From positions 1 through 30,609 of the forward strand of contig WPIO01000528.1 of NCBI GenBank assembly GCA_009760855.2: DNA of 30,609 nucleotides. Reading direction: 5' to 3'. This DNA comes from Cristatella mucedo (Eukaryota > Bryozoa > Phylactolaemata > Cristatellidae). The position numbers and the translations under genes are program-made. The notes beneath the pieces were generated by a model that had not been told where the DNA came from, made no database searches, and saw only the letters and a list, made by a program, of their open reading frames with translations. Below, one piece after another: positions 10,630 to 18,870 of this stretch (the stretch's first letter is position 1; the number at the start of each line of letters is the position of its first letter).

Positions 10630-10925
10630 TTTGTTGCTAGCGCTGAGTCCAGAATATCAGGCTCTGTATTTTCATCGTTGGCGCATATGTCGCAATTTTA
10701 TACTTAAGACACCACTGGAACTCGTGTCTTTAATGGTCAGCTACGGAAACTACGTGTTTCTTAATCTGAGAGTTACCTTAAAAGTTCTCCTCACCGTAGC
10801 TGCATCAGTTGCAAATTGGGAACGTTCTTTTAGATAGCTGAAGATAATCCTGTCTTTTCTGAGAGCATTTGGCTTTTAGGAAGAAACACTGGAAATGTTG
10901 ACTTTCAATATGTAATCGACCAGTT
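10630..10925 (+). pseudogene. hAT transposase relic (same lineage as 3555-4404), C-terminal
   Basis: The plus-strand frame reads TPLELVSLMVSYGNYVFLNL, then a hydrophobic LKVLLTVAASVANWERSFR, a stop (TAG near 10836) and LKIILSFLRAF. This is the hAT C-terminal dimerisation motif (..LTIAVSVASCERSFSKLKLI.SYLR). TPxELVSxxVS matches the relic at 3557-3886. The in-frame stop falls exactly where SKLKLI should continue. A further short match (EETLEMLTF) resembles the following conserved segment. Only the C-terminal part is present, in the opposite orientation to the first relic. Confidence 0.65.
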
Positions 10926-11143
10926 TGCCACGTTCGAGGCTACACTAATTTACACAGGTTAATGCTGTGGCTACCTTGTACCTTTACTACAAAATGAAAA
11001 GTTCTTCACTCAATATGCCTGCTAGCGGCGTGTGTTGTTTGCATTTCCTCTGCGATGGAGCTATTTTGCAGCAATTTCAATAGGAGTATGGCTCGCCATT
11101 CGTAGCTTTGTTCTCTGGCACCGAAACGTGTCACTACGCCTCT

Positions 11144-11273
<130 letters not shown>

Positions 11274-11279
11274 TTATAT

Positions 11280-11786
11280 ATGGTCAAGAAAAGTAATGAC
11301 AGTGTTCTCGCCGAAGTCGAGGTCAATGAAAATTTCATTGCAATCAAGATTCAGAGGTCAGCCACCAGGGCAAATCGGCTGAGCTACATCCGAGACTCAC
11401 CCGGAGGACCGGCGGACCCCGAAACGTCACAGCTCAGAGCGTTGAGCCACCACGTTCCACTCGTCAAGCTGCAGCAGCCGCGTCGCCGGCTGAGTCCCGC
11501 TGGCACCGAGAGCGAGGCGGCTGCTCTGGGGGCTCGGCGCCAGCGGGAGGCGGAGGCGGAACAGTTGGAAGATGTGCAGCCGAGTGTCTCCCGCGGGACG
11601 ACACCGGAGCGTCGCCAGACGAGCGCTTTCAAGAGCAACTTAGTCACCCAGTCGGCGAATCTCAAGGAAAGTCACCGACGGGTTAAGATTTCAATAGCCT
11701 CGTTTCGTGCGAGGGTGAAGGGTGACAGGAGTGGCGACGTGGTCCCGCGCGACGGATCAACAGGAGACGTAATGCCATGCTGTTGA
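11280..11786 (+). CDS. Unrecognised 168-codon frame, possibly the 3' end of an LTR-element gene
   Basis: A charged, low-hydrophobicity frame with a Gln/Arg/Glu-rich middle (for example RRQREAEAEQLEDVQ, about residues 88-102) and no membrane segments. Its first codons follow directly on the GA tract, so the start is arbitrary. The last part runs through a purine-rich stretch (ggatcaacaggagacg, 11754-11769), after which a TATA-containing segment begins. That arrangement (open frame, polypurine tract, promoter segment) is what the end of a Gypsy-type element looks like. No integrase or reverse transcriptase motif is visible, so the link is weak. It could equally be a chance frame in GC-rich DNA. 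Confidence 0.2.
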   Translation: MVKKSNDSVLAEVEVNENFIAIKIQRSATRANRLSYIRDSPGGPADPETSQLRALSHHVPLVKLQQPRRRLSPAGTESEAAALGARRQREAEAEQLEDVQPSVSRGTTPERRQTSAFKSNLVTQSANLKESHRRVKISIASFRARVKGDRSGDVVPRDGSTGDVMPCC

Positions 11787-12150
11787 AGACCTCGAGCTTG
11801 GTAGCTGAGCTTGATTGCATTGTATGAGCATGGCCGCTTAACTAGAACTGAGCCGAGTACGAAGTATCAGGGATGAGCCGACGCTCATGAGCGGCGTGAT
11901 GTATAGTTGTGTAGAAAAGTGATCATTGTCAACCTTTTGACCTGGCGACTATATAAGGCATGTGTCAGACAGCGATCGCTCTCTTGAACCAACTACCTAC
12001 CGGTCAGCGAGTCCTAGCGCTAGAGCGAAACAAACTGCTGTAAGTCTGTTAGGGAGTCGGCTAAAAGTCGTCTGTCGTGTCAACAGTGATATGCGATCAA
12101 TAGTTGTGCGTTTTGCTGTGTGTATGCGCTGCTACTGGAACTAGCGAGGG
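11780..12150 (+). mobile_element. Possible LTR fragment (solo or half LTR)
   Basis: The segment starts with TGTTGAAGACC after a purine-rich tract. It contains a TATA box at 11950-11957 and CpG-moderate leader-like sequence to about 12145. No second LTR, target duplication or primer-binding site was identified, so this is a suggestion only. Confidence 0.25.
11950..11958 (+). promoter_or_regulatory. TATA box
   Basis: TATATAAGG preceded by cctggcgac, a strong match to the Pol II TATA consensus with GC-rich flanks. A start would be expected near 11978-11985 (ctctcttgaacc). There is no coding frame immediately downstream, so it may belong to a retroelement LTR rather than a host gene. Confidence 0.4.
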
Positions 12151-12230
12151 TTCGGTCATAAAAGTGTCATACGAGTCATACAAGTGTCTTTCGATTTAAA
12201 GGTTTCGGTCATAAAAGTGTCTTTCGAGTG
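12148..12230. repeat. Short direct repeats of about 20 bp
   Basis: ttcggtcataaaagtgtc occurs at 12151-12168 and again at 12204-12221. A variant (gtcatacaagtgtctttcga) lies between them at about 12175-12194. Confidence 0.75.
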
Positions 12231-12640
12231 GGCTGCCTTCGCTTTGGCCGCTCTGGCAGCAGCGCGATGGTGACACGATCGACGACGACGAAAGTCTTTC
12301 GAGAGCCGAGAAGAAGAGAGTCGATAGCGCCACGTTCGGCGGCGGCGGCGTCGGCGGCGTCGGCGGCGGCGATGCCGCAGTGAGAGGCGCACGCCTCGGG
12401 GGGCAGGAGAGCAGCGTCGTTCAACGTTCGGCGTTGCGAAGGCGGCAGCCAGCGCTGAGCCGACATAGGCACTGCGCACGCCGAGGCGTCCGTCAGAAGT
12501 TACTGGCGTCCGGCGGTAGCCGAAGGCCGAGGTCGCCGCCGCCGCCGCCGCCGGCCGGTCGGCTTCGCTCCCGGTCGGCGGTCGCTTGCTACGCTCGCCG
12601 TTGAGGCGACGGCTGCTGGGACGACGCGCCTCCATTCTAT
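12231..12640. other. CpG-rich stretch with CGG/GCC trinucleotide runs
   Basis: Contains (cgg/cgt) runs at 12334-12372 and (gcc)n near 12534-12553, with many CpGs. It lies immediately 3' of repeat-protein gene A on the minus strand. Long frames on both strands arise from the lack of stops in GC-rich trinucleotide repeats, so no CDS is called. Confidence 0.5.
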
Positions 12641-12647
12641 TGGCTGG

Positions 12648-13189
12648 CTAGAGCAGCGTGCAGCGCGAGCTGTTGTAATAGACAACCTGTTCCTTAGGTA
12701 TCACGATCTCTTCCTGGACGGTCATGCCGCCTGGTCCGACAGATCCGATGATCGCTTCGACGCCACCTGCCATGGGCATTCAGACGTTCACGGCGCCTCC
12801 GGGCATGAAGATCTCTTCCTGCATCACCATTTCGCCTGGTCCTACGGCGGGGATCACTTCGACGCCGCCCCTCGTGGGTATTCCGACGTTCACGACTCCT
12901 CCGGGCACGAGGATCTCTACCTGAATCACCATTTCGCCTGGTCCTACAGCGGTGACCACTTCTACGCCGCCCCTCATAGGCATTCCAACATTGAAAGCGC
13001 CTCCGAGCATCGTAATCCCTTCCTGCATCACCATGTCACCGCCTACCCCAACCATTCCGACGCGACCCATCATGGGCATTCCGACGTTTACTGCACCTCC
13101 GGGCATTAATATCTCCTCCTGCACCACCATGCCACCGGGTCCTACTTCAATCACTTCGACTCCCCCGTACGGCATGTTTGTGGTAGTTT
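12648..13189 (-). pseudogene. Gly/Met/Val-rich repeat protein, paralog A, last exon with one in-frame stop
   Basis: The minus-strand exon follows a pyrimidine-rich acceptor ending in TTCAG (AG at 13190-13191). It opens in phase with two bases plus codons for TTTNMPYGGVEVIEVGPGG. The protein is built from about 34-residue repeats with the pattern VGMPxxGGVEVIxxVGPGxM then VxQEEIxMPGGAVN. The fourth repeat is interrupted by TGA at 12780-12782, where the other repeats have GGA (Gly). The frame then continues for 43 codons to TAG at 12648-12650 and ends in SSRCTLL. The last four residues fit a CaaL prenylation box (geranylgeranyl transferase I type). Paralog B at 24689-25374 shares the acceptor, repeats and CTLL end. 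No known family is recognised. Upstream exons were not found. It may be a pseudogene, a stop-codon polymorphism or a sequencing error. A Pro/Thr-rich frame on the opposite strand is the alternative reading. Confidence 0.55.
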
Positions 13190-13204
13190 CTGAAGCGGAA
13201 GAAA
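13190..13204 (-). promoter_or_regulatory. Splice acceptor of paralog A exon
   Basis: The minus strand reads TTTTCTTCCGCTTCAG ending at 13190. Paralog B has CTTCTGCTTCAG at the equivalent place, with the same number of bases to the first shared codons (AAC ATG). Confidence 0.5.
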
Positions 13205-14234
13205 ACGTTTGCACGATAAAGCATTACTTTCGTACAATGTGGGAAGATGCGGCAAAATCAAGCAAGGTTCGAGGACGAAAAAGACGGCAAATTGTCCCTG
13301 AAACGTCTACAGCAGCTCAATTTCAGCTGTCCACTAAGTCTTCGTCAACCTACTCGAACCATCGCGGTTCATGCGATCTCACGCAGTGATTAAAAATGAC
13401 GACAATTTTCACGCCACTCAAACAGCGTTTGCGAATGGCGGAAGTTATGCGGCTGAGTCGAGAGAGCTAACGAGACACGTCGGCGGAAGCTAAAAATGCT
13501 GGAAAAGGGTGAGTGGCCTAAAGGCAAGTAACTTTCGGAGGCTGCTGCTTCTCAAATTCAAAATCGATGTCAAATTTGGAAGACATCGTAGATGGATGCT
13601 AGAGTCGTCGAAAGCGGGTTGTCCCTCTCGATCGTGTTAATGCCGCTAAGGCATTTTTCTCTGGACTGATGAGGCAGTAAAACCAGCAGGGATCACATTC
13701 AGTCAGGCCTCGTTTACGGAGCCAGGACAAATATTTAGGTCCATGACGATGCAAAATACTAATGTCATTATTATAATCGCTCTTGTTTTACCTGGTGGCT
13801 ACGGTGCACCCCTCGAGCGAAGGTAAATGTGAATGCATTGGATGACTGAAGTCTTTGGCTGGAGTCCCGAGATGGAAGCTCCTGAACAGTAAATAAGCTC
13901 TCTTAGGACGCATTGGAAGTGAATAACGCATCGTATTTATTATTTTATTCACCGTTCCCAGCAGAGAGCAGACGGTCAGAAATCGAGCTTCTACGGGAAA
14001 TAATTATCGGTAGTCCGTGAATAGGTGAACAACGTGAAGTTTGAGAAGATTCTCTTTTCGCTGAGCGTTAGTTATACTCAGTTGAAGTTTGCATGTTGCT
14101 TAGATTCCGGAAACACGTGCTTGGCTTAGCAAGCTTAAAAACTGCCGGGCAGACCGATCGGTACACAATTCTCTTAGGACGAATGCGGTTGCTTGGCGGC
14201 AGCTAGAGATCACATTTTGACGGCAGTGCTCTGG
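13205..14234. other. Upstream region of paralog A; mostly unassigned
   Basis: The first 250 bp still align with the region upstream of paralog B (gcggcaaaatcaagca near 13250; gccactcaaacagcgtttgc near 13412 against gccactccaacggcgtttcc near 25647). From about 13.5 kb to 14.23 kb there is no counterpart in copy B and no recognised gene. Confidence 0.5.
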
Positions 14235-14415
14235 CAGCCTCGAGTCTTAGTTCAGTGGTAGGTCACTTGGTCTTCGTGACCCAGGTCGTGAGTTCCTTAA
14301 GTCCCGCAGCACGAGATCTCCTATTGCACACTGCAAGCGGCGTTGATAGCCGTTTAGGCTCTTCTGCCGCTGGAAAAATGAAGCTGCTAAATCAGTCAGC
14401 CTCTACTTATATAGG
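14235..14415 (+). repeat. tRNA-derived SINE, copy 4 (family S)
   Basis: Has the clearest tRNA-like 5' end of the family, ttagttcagtggtagg (14247-14262), a typical Pol III A-box region. A degenerate B region (gagttccttaagtcccgc) follows. The body has actgcaagcggcgttgata, gctcttctgccgctgg and gaagctgctaaatcag. It lies in the part of duplicated unit A that has no counterpart in unit B. Confidence 0.75.
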
Positions 14416-14990
14416 TAAAAAGAAAGTGCGACGAAATATATCATTTATTTTTTCGACTGGAAAAACCTCGCAAAAGTCTGACTCGAGGATCACATCAACT
14501 TAGCAGCTGTTAAAGTTAACAGGCAGGCGCTCGCTGGCTTATGCCACTCTGCAAATTCACGGGCATCACAAGCTTAAAAGAGGACCTCTTTGAATGCGCT
14601 CGCGCGAGTCGGTCAAGCCTGCACGTGACCCGCGCTGCGATCCGATTGGGCCAATTGGCAGATGACGCTAAACGAAGTTGGCCCGCGATGCGTCGCTTCA
14701 ACTCCCTACCCTTCAACTTCCGCTTGCACCCCGACTAGCGCATCAGTCCGCCGTCGTCCTTCGTCGACAGTTCCCTTTGTTTTCACTGAAGGCCTTCCAC
14801 TAATACTAAGCTGCACCTTAGTTGTCATGACTGATGGAATGAGTAAGACAGCATCACGATTCCAGGATTTTAAGGTCACAATTTAAAGCAGCCAGGGAGG
14901 GTTCTAGCATTGCTAAAATTCGGGCTTGTTAAGACAGCGATATCGCATCTAGGTTGCTGCTAACGGCCAAATCACTGCCGCCACAGCTGG
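14416..14990. other. Unassigned sequence with a 28-bp L2 match
   Basis: tagcattgctaaaattcggg and the following cttgtt at about 14905-14932 match the L2 coding region at 16034-16060. Nothing else is recognised. Confidence 0.4.
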
Positions 14991-15540
14991 CGATCCGACG
15001 CATCGCAGCTACGCGCAGCCCAGTTCTGCTGAGCAGGAGTGGGGTAAGGGTGAATGACGCTGCGGCTGCTCAAATTAGGACGGGAGCCAGCGAGAGGCAC
15101 CGAATTGCCAGCGTCCGGAATGGAAATTGAAAATATAATAAAATATAAGCACAATTCATTTGTATAGTGCCCAAAGAGAACTTAATCTCTATTCTGGCAT
15201 GTCACAGGCATGTCTCGGAGCTTGAGCCTTCGACCTCAGCCAGACCTTGGTCCGCGGGGCGAGCACCTCGACCGCTGGACTAAACCAGCTCGGGTGCACG
15301 GCCAGGCGATGAAAGAGTCGCGTGGCGTCGTGTCTGTGTGCAGGCTGCGCTAACCACCGCAGCCACCACCACACTCTCTACTACGCAGTGAGAACAATCC
15401 AGATCAAGTCCTAGCAAGCACGACCTTTGAATCCTCGTGAGATCTGTGGATCCGCATTTAATCTCACTTGATCCTCATTCTATGTGCACAATCTTTGTCT
15501 TTATTAGTCGTGAACTCCCCGGGCGCTCATAGAAAGATAG
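14991..15540. repeat. Duplicated unit A, middle segment (with inserted SINE)
   Basis: Collinear with about 25985-26490. Shared blocks include gccagcgagagg (15087 and 26028), gtgcacggccag (15294 and 26072), gatcaagtcctagca (15402 and 26181) and tttattag followed by cgtgaactc or cgcgaactc (15500 and 26435). Copy A has an extra segment at about 15128-15292. Confidence 0.8.
15125..15297 (-). repeat. tRNA-headed SINE with an L2-like 3' tail (second SINE family)
   Basis: On the minus strand it begins with gagctggtttagtccagcgg, a tRNA-like A-box region, and has a degenerate B-box region (gaggtcgaaggctcaagctc). It ends with agagattaagttctctttgg, gcactatacaaatgaattgt and an AT-rich tail. That tail matches the L2 terminus here (taagattaagtactctgagg, gcgctttatcacgtgcaata). 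The duplicated unit at 26060-26075 lacks the segment, which gives a near-exact empty site. Confidence 0.7.
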
Positions 15541-15541
15541 C

Positions 15542-16543
15542 GTGACAAAGTTTCGTAGTATTGACGTGAATGAACAAAGATCATCTGAAGTACTTCTGAA
15601 ATATGGAGTACCTCAGGGCTCAGTGCTAGGTCCGGTTCTTTTCACGGTTTATACTCTCCCTCTTGCTGACGTGATTGCCAAGCACAATCTAGGCTTTCAC
15701 TTCTATGCGGGTGACACTCAGTTGTACCTTTTCTTTGATCCCTACCAGCCTTCGAGCTCCTCAAATTCATTCAACTCACTTGCTGCATGCATTGATGACA
15801 TCCGCACATGGATGGCAGCAAATGTTCTAAAACTAAACGATGATAAAACGAACTTAATAGTTATGGGCAAACCTAGTGTGATTCAGAGATTGGAAAGGCT
15901 GTCTCTCAAAATTGGCTCTGCCAGAATTTCTACTGTTGAATGAGCTCGAAATCTAGGTGTCATATTCCAAAGCGACCTCCCTTTAGACGACCACGTCAGC
16001 TCCACAGTCAAATCTGCCTATTTTCAGCTTCATAGCATTGCTAAAATTCGGGCTTGTTTAGATAAGGTTACCACGTCCAAGTTGGTCCATGCATTCGTGA
16101 CATCCTGTCTCGACTTCTGCAACTCACTGCTTACTGGCCTACCAGCATGTGCGAACAGGCGATTGCAGCTGGTGCAAAACTCTGCAGCTAGGCTCGTCTG
16201 TCGTGAGCTTCGCAGTTGCCACGTTACTCCACTTCTCGCTGACCTGCACTGGCTACCAGTCAAGCAACGAATTGACTTCAAGGTTGTGTCGCTCACTTTT
16301 TGGTCACTTCACTCTTTGGCTCGAGCCTATCTCTCAGATCTACTCCCCCATCAGGCCAAGCATCGTACGACCCGCTTTTCGGAATCCAACAGTCTACAAA
16401 TACCTCGTACAAACCTCAAATCCTTTGGAGACCGTGCATTCAGCTCGTATGCTCCCAAAGCCTGGAACTCCCTCCCGACCTGCGTCAGAACATCCCCTGA
16501 CCTGACCACATTTAAAAAGAACTTAGAACACACACTTATTTAG
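15542..16543 (+). pseudogene. L2/CR1-type LINE reverse transcriptase, 5'-truncated and inactivated
   Basis: This is a single frame broken by one TGA at 15941-15943. It begins inside the reverse transcriptase domain with GVPQGSVLGPVLFTVY (motif 4 region) and has the catalytic box as YAGD at 15704-15715. The first Asp of YADD is replaced by Gly (GGT at 15710), which should abolish polymerase activity. KLNDDKTNLIVMG follows (motif D/E region). After the stop come NLGVIF, the L2-typical C-terminal segment LVQNSAARLVCR and LHWLPVKQRIDFK, and APKAWNSLP, ending at a TAA. The endonuclease and the first half of the reverse transcriptase are absent, the usual result of incomplete target-primed reverse transcription. 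It lies inside duplicated unit A and is absent from unit B. Confidence 0.88.
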
Positions 16544-16808
16544 GACAGCATTTAGTGGGTCCCTGTGATTCGTCCTTGATGTGCTTATGCGTGCTGACAT
16601 TGTGCATGCTGCCACTAACAACAATTGCATGCTGACCCTGTGCATGTTACCCCTAACCATATTATTCATTTTGTTTGTTTTTCAAGCATGATTTTACTTA
16701 CCATTCAATTGCATTTCCCTTTGCAGCAAATGTAAAGCGCCTAGATTAAGATTAAGTACTCTGAGGGCGCTTTATCACGTGCAATATTATTATTATTATT
16801 ATTATTAT
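16544..16808 (+). mobile_element. L2 3' UTR and (ATT)n tail
   Basis: The 3' UTR contains tgtgcttatgcgtgctgac, gcatgctgaccctgtgcatg and the terminus aatgtaaagcgcctagatta..ctctgagggcgctttatc followed by (ATT)n. All other L2 tails in the window were recognised by comparison with this one. Confidence 0.88.
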
Positions 16809-16814
16809 TTCATC

Positions 16815-17195
16815 ATCAGGAGCTGTCGAGGCATGGGTGTACACGGAGCGGCCCAGGTAGCTGACCCTTTGCTTCTATAGATAGGGCTCTGCCACTTTGC
16901 AGGCACTCGCGGCGATAGTTGTTGGTTGATAACTTATAACTTTAATGAGAGCATTCCATTATTCACACTTGAGGTTTGTTCGGCGTTGAATTTAAAAGCA
17001 GCCAGCGTTAAATGAAAGGTATTTATTTTGATAAGGAGAGAAGCAGAAAGAGCTCGCGTTCGAGAGCATTTGTAAGACCTGATCTTGCGAGACTTGATCA
17101 CACTCGGCAGTCATTTTCTTGTCCCATGCCAAGTAGATCGAGCAGCTAATCAGCTACTTTCTTCGACCGCAGCCTCAGTTCCTTCATTACATCCC
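16815..17195. repeat. Duplicated unit A, moderately diverged segment
   Basis: Collinear with about 26713-27119. In the last 155 bp I count about 32 mismatches (about 79% identity), for example aagcagaaagagctcgc shared and then many substitutions. No gene is recognised. Confidence 0.75.
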
Positions 17196-18037
17196 AGCAA
17201 CCGTTAGCAGGTGTCTCTGATCGGCTGGTTGCGTTCTGCTTGCGGAGCGCCGTGTCCCACGCTCCGCACGGACAACGACAGGTCGGCTCTTCTCTCCGAC
17301 ACAACGCGTCCAGCAGCGCTAGTCTCACAACTATCGATTTCCGCCTCGGCCGGAGCGGCTGCCACCGCCGGAGCATTGTTAAGCAACGAGCATCATCTTT
17401 TTGGAAGCATTGTGCGTTGGTAACGCCGCCATTCAACGTCTCATAGACCTGCCGTACTACGGCTGACCCTACGGCCAGCACCTAAATTTGGCCGTCGCAT
17501 AGTCGTCAGGGGTGGCAAGCCTTTGTACGCGAGCTACAGGTTTGGTGTGTCTCGCGGTGCCAGCGCGTCATCGCAGTCGAGGCTGGAGCTGGAGCTGTAG
17601 TTTAGGGCTCGCTGTGATGCACTGCTAGCCGCAGCTGATGGAGAATTCTCGTAAGCAACACGAAAGAAACTAGCTAGCAAATTCCACTCGGTGCAGTTGG
17701 AATGCAGACGCGTGCCCTCGCTGCTGAAGGCCACGGACCGCTAGCTGTATTGCTATCGACCTTTGCATTGTCCGTCGCGACCCCCTTCTTCGTGGTTTTC
17801 TCTCGCGTGAAATCTTAGCAGTAGGAATCGCAGGTCGGGCTTTTAAATGGCAGGGCTAAAATTGTCGGCCGCATGAAGTGACAACTCTGTTTGGTGGGAG
17901 ACTAGTGACAGGAGACAGGTGAAAATGGGAGGAAGGCGAGCAAGGTAAGATGGCTGGCTGCTAATTGTTGGAGTGATCCTTTTGTCTGATTTAGCTAAGC
18001 AGCATCTCTCCAACCCTTAGGGGAAGAAAGCGAGGGT

Positions 18038-18040
<3 letters not shown>
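17196..18040. repeat. Near-identical block, copy 1 (pair of 27120-27965)
   Basis: About 845 bp that differs from 27120-27965 at roughly 18 positions (about 98% identity), starting at agcaaccgttagcagg and ending at the GA tract. Frames shared with copy 2 (for example a 66-codon minus-strand frame at 17534-17734) differ by several amino-acid changes for few nucleotide changes, so they do not look constrained. It lies upstream of repeat-protein gene A on the minus strand. Confidence 0.9.
17507..17540 (+). repeat. Candidate 5' terminal inverted repeat of the hAT element
   Basis: CAGGGGTGGCAAGCCTTTGT starts at 17507. The reverse complement of the hAT 3' end (21184 leftward) is CAGGGGTGTCCAACCTTTTT. 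The first 22 positions match at about 17. CAGGGGTG is the common start of hAT-Charlie-type ends. The flanking 8-mers (atagtcgt and ccttatag) do not form a target duplication. Confidence 0.4.
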
Positions 18041-18122
<82 letters not shown>

Positions 18123-18836
18123 TGAGAGCGAGAGAGACAGAGACACAGAGAGAGAGAGGAAGAGAGAGACAGAGAAAGACACAGATAGAGACACAGAGAG
18201 GGAGAGACAAAGATAGAGACGGGGACAGAGAGTGACAGTGAGACAGAGAGAAAAAGAGAGAGAGATAATAGGAGAGCAAGAGAGAAGGAACGAGAGAAAA
18301 AGCAAGAGAGGGAGAGAGTAAATGGGAGGATAAGAGGCGAAGTAAAAGAGAGCAAGGGAACGTAGGAGAGCACCAAGAGAAAGAGAGATGTAGAGCGAGA
18401 GGAAGAAAGCGAGAGGAAAGGGAAGAGAGAGGCGGAGAGAGAAAGAGAGACAGAGAGTCAGAGCCACAGGGTGCCTGAGATACGGAGAGACGGAGAGACA
18501 GAGAGACATATAGACAGAGAGAAAGAGAGACAGAGAGTCACAGCCACAGAGTGACTGAGAGACAGAGAGACAGAGAGACAGATAGACAGAGACAGAGACA
18601 GAGACAGAGAGATACAAAAAGTGAGAGAGAGAAAGAGATAGAGAGAGATCAAGAGAAAGAGAGACAGAGAGTCAGAGCCACAGGGTGCCTGAGATACGGA
18701 GAGACGGAGAGACAGAGAGACAGATAGACAGAGACAGAGAGATACAAAAAGTGAGAGAGAGAGAAAGAGATAGAGAGAGACCAAGAGAAAGAGAGACAGA
18801 GCCGCACAGTGACTGGGAGACCGAGAGACAAAGTTT
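18038..18836. repeat. GA-rich microsatellite and minisatellite
   Basis: Pure (GA)n from 18038 to about 18120, then imperfect GA repeats with an embedded motif cagagagtcagagccacagg (and gtgcctgagatacggag) near 18451, 18531 (variant) and 18665, with a shortened form near 18795. Similar sequence, including gaggcgaagtaaaagagagc and gagcgccaagagaaagag-type blocks, is present in copy 2 at 28130-28430. Confidence 0.92.
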
Positions 18837-18870
18837 TTCAGCTGCTGCTGCACGAACTGGAATCAGTCAG

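Noticed and set aside
14247-14320. A functional tRNA gene
   Set aside because: The A-box-like start is good, but the B region is degenerate, there is no cloverleaf or acceptor stem closing, and the same head recurs with a SINE body elsewhere.
17146-17481. A Cys/Arg-rich minus-strand frame shared with 26947-27360
   Set aside because: Its C-terminal part diverges at the identity step and ends differently in the two copies; explained by DNA-level duplication.
17534-17734. A 66-codon minus-strand frame conserved in both duplicates (also 27459-27659)
   Set aside because: The differences between copies change amino acids at several places, and the whole block is equally conserved outside the frame, so there is no sign of protein constraint.
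17991-18853. Several 80-208-codon Ser/Leu/Val frames
   Set aside because: Shadows of the GA-rich minisatellite in all three minus-strand frames.
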